Shown in pieces: positions 49,401 through 60,300 of a stretch of DNA of 64,000 nt. This DNA is from Eremophila alpestris peregrina (lineage: Eukaryota > Chordata > Aves > Passeriformes > Alaudidae): positions 10,496,200 through 10,560,199 of the forward strand of contig WMCF01000016.1 in the NCBI GenBank assembly GCA_009792885.1. The letters are read 5' to 3'. The position numbers and the translations under genes are program-made. Below the pieces are notes generated by a model, which searched no databases, was not told where the DNA came from, and saw only the letters and a list, made by a program, of their open reading frames with translations. Each line of letters opens with the position of its first letter. The first letter of the stretch is position 1.

Positions 49401-52400
49401 ATGCTCCTTCAGAGGTTTGACTTTCTGGCACCCTGATTGTTATCATCTCCTTAGAAGGATGTGTTAGGATGTGTCAGCCAGGTTAGAAATTCTGTTTTAC
49501 AGAGATGACTGCCTCCAGAACTGACTTTCTTTCCCCCTCAACTTTCCTGTAAACTGGTTGCCATGCCTGCTGGTTGCCCTCTCTTCAGCTGTGTGGTGCT
49601 CAGGACAGGGTTGCTGTCAAGCCATGCACTCAGCTGCCTCATGGGTTTCCCATTGCTTTTGTAGGTGGCAAACACAAAGTTCGTGGTGACATCAATGTGC
49701 TTCTGTGTGGAGACCCTGGTACTGCAAAGTCCCAGTTCCTTAAATACGTAGAGAAGGCATCAAGCAGAGCAATTTTCACCACTGGCCAGGGTGCTTCTGC
49801 TGTGGGCCTCACAGCCTATGTGCAGAGGCACCCAGTCAGCAAGGAGTGGACTTTGGAGGCAGGAGCCCTCGTGCTGGCTGACAGAGGTGTCTGCCTGATT
49901 GATGAATTTGACAAGGTGAGCCCAGCTTCCTCTCTCCAGGAAGGATTAGTTGTGAAGTAACCTGCTGTAACCTCTGTCCACTGAGGACACACTGTAACCC
50001 ATGGTGACATCTTCCAGATGACCAGAGTGCCTGCAGTTTGCTCAGGCCCTTGCTGTTCCATAGTGCAGTTTCTGCCTTTTCAGAGCATCTGGAGCTGATT
50101 CCCCTTGGTGTTTTTGGCAGTGGGGTATAGACACTTTCACGCAAAATCATTCTTGCTTTCCTGTAGATGAATGATCAGGATAGGACCAGCATCCACGAAG
50201 CCATGGAGCAGCAAAGCATTTCCATCTCCAAAGCAGGCATTGTCACATCCTTGCAAGCTCGCTGCACCATTATTGCTGCTGCCAATCCCATAGGTAAGTG
50301 CTGAGAGGCTACAAGCCCATCTCAGACTCTCAGCATAAATCCACGGTCATGAGAGCTGTGGCACAGCTTCCCCTCCCTCTGCCTGGTTCCTTCAAGTCTG
50401 GAGCAGAGATCAAGTGAGCAGAGTCTTCAGTAACATACTGGAGGTCTGTTCTTCCTCGAGAGCTCCAGCCTTGGAGCCAGTGTGACCTGGATTGTGTCTG
50501 ACCCAGGTGGGCGCTATGACCCGTCACTGACCTTCTCGGAGAACGTGGACCTGACGGAGCCCATCATCTCCCGCTTCGATATCCTCTGCGTGGTGAGAGA
50601 CACGGTGGACTCAGTGCAGGTAGGGGCTGTGCCAGGGATCTCACTGTGTGCTGGCCTTCAGTGCTGCTCTTGGGATGCTCAGCTGCAGCTGCCCAGTGAG
50701 TTTTTGCTGCCCAGTGAGTGTGCTCCTGTCTCTTATACACATCTAGATGTGTATAAGAGACAGATGCTCAGCTGCAGCTGCCCAGTGAGTTTTTGCTGCC
50801 CAGTGAGTGTGCTCAGTGTCTGTTGGTGCTCTGCTCTCTCGTAGGATGAAATGCTTGCCCGCTTCGTTGTTGGCAGCCATGTCAAGCACCACCCAGGCAA
50901 CAAGGATGCAGTGAATGGGGATGGTAATGAGGTCATCCTTCCCAACACCTATGGGGTTGAACCCATCCCTCAAGAGATCCTGAGGAAATACATCATCTAC
51001 GCCAAAGAGAAGGTCCACCCCAAACTCAACCAGATGGACCAGGACAAGGTGGCCAGGATGTACAGTGACCTCAGGAAGGAGTCTATGGTGAGAATGCTGA
51101 GGAAAGGAGGGAAGAACTGTAGGTATCTAGACTGCAAAACAGCCTGAGGCTGCTCCAGCATATGTTGACACATTCTTGCCATTCCCATCACAAAAGTCTG
51201 TGCCACTGTTTTGTGAGAGACAGGCAGATCCTGCAGTGTCTGCTGAACAGATGATTCTCCATCTAGGTGCAGAGTCTCTCTCGCCTGTGGGAGATTTGTG
51301 GACTGATGGACTGGACATATGTGCAGTGCCTGCCATGGCAAAGTCCTTTTGTTGTCACCCAGTCTGGCAGGCCCACAGGAGCTGTTTGCATTCACTCAGA
51401 TCCACATGCTCCTGTATATTACAGGGAGCCATTATCTATAGATATGCCCTTATGTTTTATCACTGGGATGTCTCAGGCTCATTTCACGCTCTCCAAGTGA
51501 AAGAGGAATTTGTTGAGGCGTGTTATTTTTGGAGCTTGGGAAAACTATACGTTTTTTGATTGGCTTTTTGTTTCTTTAACTCCTAAAATTTGCTGGAGGA
51601 AACTGGATTGCTAATCTTGGAAAGGCCCTAAACAGTGCCACAGGATGACCCCACAACATGCACTGTGCTGAATTCAGATGAACGGGGGATCTGTGCCAGG
51701 CTGTGTGGCCGTGCCAGCAGGTGGCAGAGCCTCCTCAGCCTGAGTCACCCTCAGAGGTGCCGAGAGCTCCCTGCAGGGTGAAAGGAGCTGGATCCTGGGC
51801 CAGAAGGCTCCTGTCTCGTGCCCTTCAGTGACATGTTGCCTCCTCCCCTAGGCCACGGGCAGCATCCCCATCACCGTGCGGCACATCGAGTCCATGATCC
51901 GCATGGCCGAGGCGCACGCCCGCATGCACCTGCGTGATTACGTGGTGGAGGACGACGTCAACATGGCCATCAGGGTGATGCTGGAGAGCTTCATCGACAC
52001 CCAGAAGTTCAGTGTCATGAGGAGCATGCGCAAGGTGGGCACCTCCTGCACCCCAGGGCCCGTGGGGTCAGCTGCAGCCTCCTTGTGCTGCCCCAGCAGT
52101 GGGAGGAGATTCCGTGCTCTGCAAGGGTCTGTGCTGTGGGGACAGGCACTGGGCCTGTGTAAGTGGAGTACTGTGGGTCTGAAGTATCATGGAAGTTCCT
52201 TGTCTGACCATCCAGGAGCCATTCTGGCAGTCACACTAACACCACCTGAGTTGGAAACAAGGCCACTTCACAGCTACACACAGACACACCACACTCTCAC
52301 ACAACACTTGTCTGACTGTGATTGTGACACACTCACACAGACAAGGTTTTCTTACCAGCTTGACCCCAGGTTTTGCCATAGCAGAGTCTCAAACATCTGA

Positions 52401-54369
52401 ATACTTAAAACAATTTAATCATCGTGCAATATCAACAGCTCAAGCTGGGTGCCTTTGAGGAGGGACCCCAAACAAGGCACTGTTTTGTGACTGCCCCTTG
52501 TTGGTCTGTGGTGAGGCAATGTCTTTGTTAGGTCTGAGAAGGTAGTGTACCTTGAGCCTCTGAGTCAAAAGCACTGCTATGTCTATTCTTTCTGACACCT
52601 TGCCTGCTATTTTTGGCACAGGGTACCTGCTGCTGCTGCTGCTGCCAGGTGATGAAGCCAAGCAGGCAGTTTGTTTCTTCACATTTTTATTGGGCTCTCA
52701 GGGCACAGTTAACCACAGGGTAGCACTTACTGTGGGTTAGTGTGCAGTCTACCCTGTTCTCTGAGTAGCAAGGGCTGGCTCCAAACAGCTCTTGGCTGGC
52801 CACACACTGGCATTTATCCACTGTTGAGTGTCTGGATGACTCGTGGCCTCTCTCTTTGGCCTCAAGCAGCCAGCCAAGTATGAGCGTCTGCTGGGGAGGC
52901 ACAGGGCAGTCTGGGTTCAGGGAAACTGCTCTGTGCCTTGCCCAGGGCCAGCCCTCCCACAGCAGTGCACTGCCAGCCCCCAAGAGGCACCAGCACCCCT
53001 GGGGAGATTCCAGATGGGAATAAAAGCAGCTAGCAGAGTTGTGGCTGTCAGAGGGCTGCCCACTGCATGTGCAGCTTGGTGGCAGCTTGGCAAGGCCATA
53101 GTCACTTGGGATACACTGAGGGCACAGGTGACAGCAGTGTCATCTGGTTCCCTGTGTGCTCAGTGGGAGGAGGGGGTTGGCTGATGTGGGGCACTGCAGT
53201 GCATCACTGTGCTGATCCTCATGGCTCATCCCATCCTCCCTCCTAGACGTTCTCCCGCTACCTTTCGTTCAAGCGAGACAACAACGAGCTGCTGCTGTTC
53301 ATCCTGAAGCAGCTGGTTGCAGAGCAGGTCATGTACCAGAGGAACCGCTACGGAGCCCAGCACGACACCATTGAGGTCCCAGAGAAGGACCTGGTGGACA
53401 AGGTATGGGCTTATAACCAGCTGCCTCTGGGACTGGTTCATGCTCTCTCTGCAGCCTCAGAACCAGAGGCATTCTGAGACTTCTAACTTCCCTTCCTGCA
53501 TTATGACACCATAAAAAAGACTGGTGTTAATCAACATAACCCAGTGTCAGGGTTGTCTCCTCTGTATCTGCTTCTCTTGTTTGAAAGTGCTGTATTCCCT
53601 GTCTATTCTCATACCCCCTTAAAGCTTCAGGGTTGGAATGGTAAATCCTGCAGTATGGTGCTTATTCAGGTGAATGAGAACTCAAGTTCCCTGGCATCTG
53701 CATTTGAAGAAGCAAAAAACAGAAAAACCTATGTGTATGAACTTTTCCAGTCCCCCCCTGAGGCTCACTTGCCTCCTGCTTCATGCTGGTCCAGAGGTTG
53801 CACTTCTGACTTTCTGTGCAAAAATTGACCTTGCTTGGCACTAAAGCAGTGTTTGTTTTCTGGATTAGTGCATTTCTGCTCTTTGCATCAGGTGAGCAGA
53901 GTAACTACTTCCAGAGCCACAGCTTGGTGTTGCCAGGGGGCCCACCCCCAGTCTGATGTCCCTGCTGGATGAGGCTTTGGGGGCTTTTGGGTAGGAGTTA
54001 CATTCTAGCTCTGGGGGAAGTAAAAGGACGAGCTGAGAGCAGGCAGATGCTGAGCCAGCATCCTCTCTTGGCTCAGCTCAGCACTGCCAATGCTCCTTCC
54101 CCCTGACCTGCAGTCTCCCCTGCTACTGCAGCTCTGGCTCCTGCTGAGCAGAGCAGAGATTGCTGACTGTCAGATTTTGTGCAGCCTCTGCTATGGAAAA
54201 CCACATGGTTCTTACTTTGATTAAATAAACATTTACCTCTCCCCTCTTCCTTCTCCAGGCTCGGCAGATCAACATCCACAACCTCTCAGCCTTTTATGAC
54301 AGTGAAGTGTTCAAGATGAACAGGTTCAGCCGGGACGTGAAGCGGAAGCTGATTGTCCAGCAGTTCTGA
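42792..54369 (+). CDS. MCM2: MCM2, replicative helicase subunit, complete CDS of 16 exons
   Basis: Exons: 42792-42797, 43244-43431, 43975-44150, 44765-45028, 46052-46271, 46522-46729, 47413-47547, 47734-47925, 49037-49130, 49665-49915, 50167-50293, 50507-50619, 50845-51087, 51852-52034, 53247-53402 and 54259-54369. All junctions are GT-AG and in phase; 2667 nt encode 888 residues (human 904). MCM2 is part of the MCM2-7 helicase that unwinds DNA at replication forks, and its tail recycles parental H3-H4. Visible parts: an acidic phosphorylatable N-terminus; histone-binding Tyr67 and Tyr76; an MCM zinc finger, Cys316, Cys319, Cys339 and Cys342; Walker A GDPGTAKS at 510-517; Walker B LIDEFD around 572-577; sensor 1 Asn618; arginine finger SRF, Arg643. 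All catalytic residues are present. The length difference lies in the N-terminus and a variable linker after HVKHHP. Intron 12 holds an adapter artefact that leaves the exons untouched. Confidence 0.98.
43975..44150 (+). CDS. MCM2: MCM2 exon 3, histone H3-H4 binding segment
   Basis: This exon encodes DYRPIPELDVYEAEGLALDD onward to RMRRGLLY. The two tyrosines nine residues apart (Tyr67, Tyr76) correspond to human Tyr81 and Tyr90, known for contacting H3-H4. The acceptor is unusual: (GT)5 sits directly before CCAG where a polypyrimidine tract would be expected. Confidence 0.95.
45246..45309. other. Strong imperfect hairpin in MCM2 intron 4
   Basis: The arms GTCTGCT and AGCAGAC pair fully. They are followed inward by CCTCAT with GTGGGG (two G-U pairs), ATATTC with GAATAT, and ATTTC with GAAAT. 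That makes about 24 base pairs in 64 nt, with small bulges. The right arm runs into ACAGTG. The fold is seen directly; any RNA function is inference. Confidence 0.4.
46522..46729 (+). CDS. MCM2: MCM2 exon 6, zinc-binding domain
   Basis: This exon encodes residues 285-354. It holds YNCSKCNFVLGPF and GSCPECQSLGPF, the CX2C...CX2C zinc finger of the MCM N-terminal domain, which helps double-hexamer contact. Donor GAG|GTAAGA ends the exon in phase 0. Confidence 0.95.
49665..49915 (+). CDS. MCM2: MCM2 exon 10, AAA+ core with Walker A and Walker B
   Basis: This exon encodes residues 495-578. Walker A (GDPGTAKS, 510-517) binds the ATP phosphates, and Walker B (LIDEFD, with Asp574 and Glu575) coordinates magnesium and activates water. 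The stretch IFTTGQGASAVGLTA between them matches the MCM helix-2 insert region. Both nucleotide motifs fall in this one exon. Confidence 0.96.
50507..50619 (+). CDS. MCM2: MCM2 exon 12, arginine-finger exon
   Basis: This exon encodes GRYDPSLTFSENVDLTEPII then SRFDILCVV. The SRFD motif supplies the arginine finger (Arg643) to the neighbouring subunit's ATP site. The intron that follows contains the adapter artefact, whose first 51-bp copy starts 56 bp past the donor. Confidence 0.96.
50675..50725 (+). repeat. Left copy of a 51-bp artefactual duplication
   Basis: This copy begins ATGCTCAGCTGCAGCTGCCC and ends AGTGAGTGTGCTC. It is identical base for base to 50764-50814, on the other side of the adapter. 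Each copy also has an internal near-tandem CTGCCCAGTGAGT repeat. Confidence 0.95.
50726..50763. other. Nextera mate-pair junction adapter (two Tn5 mosaic ends), contaminant
   Basis: The 38 bp are CTGTCTCTTATACACATCT followed immediately by its exact reverse complement. These are two Tn5 transposase mosaic ends back to back, which is the circularisation junction of Nextera mate-pair libraries. It is synthetic sequence left in the assembly within MCM2 intron 12. In translation it yields the peptide SYTHLDVYKRQ. Not a natural transposon: no transposase, cargo or 9-bp target duplication is present. Confidence 0.98.
50764..50814 (+). repeat. Right copy of the 51-bp artefactual duplication
   Basis: This copy is identical to 50675-50725 and continues into the natural intron (AGTGTCTGTTGG) up to the exon 13 acceptor at 50844. 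Real intron 12 is probably 89 bp shorter than shown (38 bp adapter plus one 51-bp copy). Confidence 0.95.
54259..54369 (+). CDS. MCM2: MCM2 terminal coding exon
   Basis: This exon encodes ARQINIHNLSAFYDSEVFKM to KRKLIVQQF, with the TGA stop at 54367-54369. The C-terminus matches vertebrate MCM2. The 3' UTR follows, but I saw no AATAAA close by; the first clear one downstream is at 56914-56919, so the transcript end is undetermined. Confidence 0.95.
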   Translation, partial: ARQINIHNLSAFYDSEVFKMNRFSRDVKRKLIVQQF

Positions 54370-57300
54370 GGCTGGCAGCAGTCTGCCACATGCTTCTCTG
54401 GGATGAGACCTCCATCTTCCAGCCCTCCAGGAATGCTACAGAGATCCTGAGCTGGAGGGACTAGGCTGCACATCCTCTTGCTTGCTTTGTGCCTAATGGA
54501 TTAAGGGAGTGCTGAGCTGCTGAAGACCTTGTAAATAGAACAGAATTAAGTAGTTAAATGCCTGTCAAGTCTGTTTAGCAACTTAGTTCACTATTTTTCC
54601 TTGTAGCTAAGCACAGCAGGGAGAGAATTGCTGGCCATATACATGGCATGTTTTCTGTTTGTTTGTCACCAGTTGTTGTGGGCTCCTCTGCAGGAGGGAC
54701 CAAGTGGGAGCATTTGGAAAGCATTATCCATCCCCCTTGGATTGCAAGCACCCTCAGGGATTCTCTGTTCCTATCTCTGGTGACTGTACAGCCTCATGGG
54801 TGATAACTGAAACTGCTTTCAACTCTCCATGAACCAGCCAGCCTCTCTGCTCCAGGCTTTTGTGCCTGACACTTGACATTTCCCCAGGTGCCCACATGGG
54901 TTGACCTTGTGCTTGGTTTCTGCAGAGATGGAGGGGGGAGGCAGAGGGAGACAAGAACTGAAACAAAACATAGCTCTTTCTGATCTTAATGATGATCTGT
55001 ATGGGCACTCAAAATTCCTTCTGTACCTGCTGGGGAATCTCCAGAAGCAGGAGTGGAGAGGCTTCCCTTGCCTTAGTGGATGTTATCTCTGTGTAGCTGT
55101 CAGCAGGTGTGAATTTACAGCTGAATCCAAGTGCTACCTTTGGCACCTAAACTGAACACCCTCTCTCACACCCATTTGTTGAGGGTGAAGTACCCATGGT
55201 GCTGGTTTGGGCATGGCAGTGGAGGAGGCCTAAGCTCGATGTGTTCAGGGAGGACAGGATGGGCTCTGTGTTCACATGCAATTTTCTTAGAATGTGTTTT
55301 AAATATATTTGGTTTTCAATATTTCTGTGTTTATCTTTTGGTAGCTCCTACCACCAAGAGTGGAAGTAAGAGCTTAAGTGAGCAACCTGGATGCTGCATG
55401 AACTGCCCAGAAGTTTGTGGGGTTAGGTTTGGGTACAATCACATCTCATATTTACTCTTCAGGTTAATAGGAATGGCCAGTGCTGGCTCCCAGCTCTAGC
55501 TGAGACATCTGAGGACTGATAGCAGGGCACAGTTGCCCTGGACCATGCCATGAACTGCTGCCTTTCCCACCAAGGACCTGCCTGCAGTGGTTCCTCCCCT
55601 GTCTTGCCTGTTAATGTTTGTATCCCATTGTGACTGTCCCATCACAGTATTTCCCACCTCCCTTCCTTACACACACTTGGGTTTGACAGCCTTGATGTCA
55701 TGCCTTGGCTGCCACTTAGATTCCAATCTGGGAGAAGCAGTAACCCCTCTCCAGGAGGCAGCTGAGCTCTGCAGTGAATGTGCTTTGTCCTGGCTGGGGT
55801 TGCAGGTCCTTACAGCATCTCCAGCCTCCCACCTGAGCTCAGGAGAATTTGTGAGCTAGCTGGCTGCTGCAGCTGTGTGCTGGCCAGGCAGAGGTGTCCC
55901 TGGCTGTCACAGTGATGTGTGTGCATGTGTGTTGTCCCAGCCTGGAGCCAGCAGTGCTTGAGCCCTGCTGGGGGCTGAGCACATGATTCTCAGCCTGGAG
56001 CTGGCTCTGCGTGTTGCCTCATCTGTGCCAGCTCCCTCCTGTGTATTTGTTTAACTGTTTTGGCTGTTTTTTTCCCTTCCTACTGGGTCTCTGTCTACCA
56101 GGACTTTCTGCAGGCAGCCCATAGAGACACTTCCTGGTATTCCTTGCCTGTCTGAGCAAGCCTTTGTCCCTGAACATGGAGATACACAGGAATGGGGCAG
56201 GACTCCGGATACTCCCAACTCCTTGCCCTGCTGCTGGACAGGGCTGTTGATAGGCACCATTCAGTTTTGTCCTACAGCTTCCTCCTGTCTCCTGTGCTCT
56301 AGTCCCACCTCACTTGGCACATGAAGTGAGCAGTGGCAACAGAGAGATGTCGTTGGACCCACTTGTTTGTCATTTTGCTCACTGCCTCCCAAATCTTCAA
56401 CACAAAGGCAACTGTGCCCTCCCACCATTGTGCTGCCAGCATCCAGCAGAGCAATGAATTCTTGCAGCTGCGCCCTCGCTAACGCTGCCATCAGCTGCTC
56501 ACTGGGGTGTTAATGCCAGTCTGAAGGCATGTTCCTCCTCTCACGGCCACTGAGCTTTCCAGGTCCCCTGAAGCAGCTTTGGCTGTTGACAGCATCAGGT
56601 GTCTGGTCTGGACAGGGGTGCAGGTGGGTGGAACCATGCTGCTCTGAGAGGGACTGCCTTGCCAGGAGCCATGTTCCTGCTGAATGTAGTGAGGATTTTG
56701 CTGCAGGGCTCTGGAGCTCGGCAAGCCAAGCCACACTCATGGAATGGGGAGTTGCTCCCCTGACAACCTTGAGTTTAGCCAAGCTTGTGCACTTGGCTTC
56801 TTGCTGCTGTGATTCAAACTGCACAGTGCCCCTGGCAGCCAGGGGCAAAGGCAAGAGCCTGGGGGAGGTGAGGTCTGTTCACAGCAGGCTATGCCTGGGC
56901 TCACATGGGAGATAATAAAGGTGCTCCTTGTAAAGGAGACAAGGCTTTATGGAGACAAGTGGTGTCCCCTCCTTGTGGTCATCTTTCTCTTGGGCCTCTG
57001 GTTGTTGGCAAAGGCTGGGTCAGTCTGGCTTCAAGGAGCATCTGGATTTGAAAAGGGCATGATAGGCCAGATCCTGATCCAGTTTAATCTGAGCATGCTG
57101 CATGCAAACTCCTGAGAGCAGCAGGGCTCTCTGCATCTCAATAAGCTGTTTGACTTCAGCTCAGCATGGAGCAAACACACACACAACACACTCAAACAGT
57201 GCACTTGCTTGGCGTGTATCAGCTAGTGCCTGCAGATACCAGCTAATCAATCAGCATGTGTGAGCTGGGAAAAAGGGAGATATAGAGCTTGCAGGAAAGG

Positions 57301-60300
57301 GCTTTTCAGTTTGTACTAGCAGAGTTCAGCTTATGCTTTATTGTGATCATAAACTAACACACTACAACTGCAAGTCATGGGCTTATCCAGTGTGCCAGTG
57401 GTTGTTTCTCAGTGGGCCTGTCAAATGGCAGATGCCCCTTGGATAGGTGAAGTTCTACATTCGGTAATACGTGTTTTCCCCCAAATTAATGCCAGAGCCT
57501 CTTAGAAAAACTAGCATATTCAGCATTTCTGGACCAGTAGTGTTTCATGTCAGACCTTGGCTGGAACCTTCTCTGTCCATCTCCACTGTGTTTACTAAAG
57601 AACTGTCTGGAAACTGGTTGACAAGAACTTTCCCAGTGTGAGGTTGCTCAGGATGCAGCAGTTGCATTGGATAGTGGCATCTTCCCATCCCAGTGCAGTC
57701 CAGCCAGCTGCAGTTCAGCCAGGAGGGCTTTTTCAGGTGCCTACAGCTCTGCCCCGTTGACCTCAACTCACCTGAATTTCCAGCATGTGAAGACAGTATG
57801 GGAATATGTTTCCAGCAGATGTGTATCCACAGGAGCAGGTAAGTCACTGCAAACAGCCACATTTCCTACTGTGCTGCAGCGAGGATGCACTCGGAACTTC
57901 CTAGTATTTTTCCATCTCCTAAAATACTTTTCCACTTAACAAGACAGAGCCAAAATTGGATCAGGCTTCTGCTGTATTTTGCATCTATTATGCAGTTCTT
58001 GCTGCCATCACTGATTTAATGTCTCCATTATCATGGAGCACTGGCCTGCCAAGGATTCTAGCCATCCAGCATGCCCCTCAGCCTCTGCTAAACATTTGTG
58101 AGCAGCCTTAGGGGCTGCTGAGCTCTGCATTTTTTACAGCAAAAGCACCTTGGAAGGGCTTGTGCTCCTTTCTGCTCATTTTGCAAGTCACTTCTCTCTA
58201 AAGTAGAAGAAAAGTTGTTGGGAGAGCCCAGAGGAAGTGCCAGGTTTCTTCTCTGGGTGATCTAGTGCTCAGGGAGATCTGACAATAACTGTCCTGTCTA
58301 AAAGATGCTGAAGAGCTTCAGTCCCACCAAATCCCATAGAAATACATATGTAGGAGTACCAATAGAGCCTATGAATCAGTGACTGGCTCTGCTCAGAGTC
58401 AAGAGTTACCAGCCCTCTTCAGGTACAGGCTGATCCCTCCACTCTGGAAACATACCCACATTCCAGCTTAGTCAGCTATTAAAATAGCAAGATGACATTA
58501 GCCTTTTCAGTGTAATATAAAAAGCTATAAACCACCCCTGAGTTCTACCCAGGGAAGATACTTTGCCCATTAAAATATAGGAACTCCCCCTCACCTCCAT
58601 AAGTCACTGTTCAAGGAGAGAAGTGTCTGAGGGTACTAATAAGCCTTAATTGCCCTGACCACGCTCTCCTGGGCCTCTATCCACACCTATGGTCCTGTGT
58701 TCTGTTTAAGTTCAGCCTGGGTCCTATGTGAGCTTTGAGGGGGGAATACAGGTTTATGTCTCCCTGTGCCTGCTCAACCAAGGGCTGCCTTCCTGATCTT
58801 GGTCATCTCCTACTACTGTGGAACTGCCAAGTGATTCCTGGGTGATGGCTGCCATCAGCAGACCTTGACTCTGGCCTAGGGACTGACTGGTTTGGTGTTG
58901 GTCTGGCTCCATCACTCTGAGCTTTTCTAAGGATCTGGACTTCTGGTTGAATCTGGGTGTCATCTCTGAGCTGCTCATCTGTCTTGTGTACTGGGGGGCT
59001 GTTCTGCTGGCTGCTGTGCTCAGCTCCCTGATGTGTGCTCCTCAAACCTGGTACAATGAGTGCTTGACAGTAACTTCTTCAGACTCCGGTCAAATCTCTA
59101 AAACAGGCAGAGCTAAGACTAAACTTTCTGTGCCTTGTCATCAACCCCTTGGCTTTACTGGGCTTTATCTTGCTTGTCCTTCTGCCCCAGCCAAAAAGCT
59201 TTAGAAGATCTCAGGCTTGCTGCCCTCATGACATCTTCACTTCTGCAGATTTTTCATCCCTTCCAGAAAGTAATTTTCTCAGTGTCTGAGTTGATAAGCT
59301 CAACACAGAGATAAAGGGGTTCTCTAAGCTGTACAGAGGCCCAGATTAAATGATGTGAATGGCCCCAAACAGATGTACTCCTTTCTCCTTCCTCTCTGGG
59401 GCTCAGAAGTCACCACTTGTGTAAATGGAGGGCTGTGACCACCCCTCTGCATGCCAGCTGTGACAGAGCAACGTGACCTGGCTGCCATTCCCCTCCAATG
59501 AGGAGCCTGTCCCCTGGGCTGTGAGGAAACCTATGTGAGATTTCAGCTGAGAGCTGTCTCCTTGCCCCAGGTGACTCTGTTAAAGGTTATTCTGGCCCCT
59601 TAATCAAATTCAATATAGCTCTGTTTTGCTCTGCCCTCTGGGAATGTGCTGAAGTTTGCTGTCAGAGTGGCTGTTAGTGCAGCAATCAGCTCTGCTTTGG
59701 TGAGGAAACATGAACCTTTAGGGATGGGAGGCAGCAGGGGCACGTGGAAATGGGGAAAGTAAAGCACAACTTGTGCTTGTTCTTCCCCTGCAGTTCACAT
59801 TCCCAGGGGATGGGAAGGAAGCAGGGCTGGTGGCAGCACTGTGTCCCAGTGTGGGGAGGGGCAGTGTGCTGTCCCTTAAGGGGAACAAGCTGATGCAGAG
59901 ATGAAGAAAGGCTCAAACTGATACAGAAAATCTTGCTGGGTCTCTAAACAGAGCAGAATCTCTTCCCTTATAATTACAGCCTGTCCTGGAAGGCATTATT
60001 TGCTCTAGGTCACTCCTCTTGAAGTGTTTATTATAGATCTTCCCCAGCAGGATTTTGGATGAGAGCAGGAGCTGTGTGTTTTGCCCAGAGAATGGCTGCA
60101 TGCCTGGGCTATGCAGGAATGGAGCAGGTACCCGCCCCTGCTTGGTACAGTCAAAATGTTTCACAGTGTCCCAGAACTGAAAGGGCTAAGTCAGCAAATG
60201 AGCTTATATAAAGCTTGTCGGAGGCTCTGAAGTAAATTCACATATTCTGGAAGAAGGGAGGTTAAATCTTTCTTGTGCCTGATGAAGGAGGGGCTGGACA

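Noticed and set aside
50726..50763. Natural Tn5-like transposon ends or a bacterial insertion
   Set aside because: Only the two 19-bp hyperactive mosaic ends are present, with no cargo and no 9-bp target duplication. That pattern is the synthetic mate-pair adapter.
50482..50844. Open frame containing SYTHLDVYKRQ
   Set aside because: It reads through exon 12 into the adapter artefact; the peptide is translated Tn5 mosaic-end sequence, not a protein.
58947..59204. Hydrophobic 85-codon frame that could be a signal-peptide exon of PODXL2
   Set aside because: Does not resemble PODXL2, has no CpG-island promoter, and similar frames appear by chance in this Leu/Cys/Ser-biased DNA.
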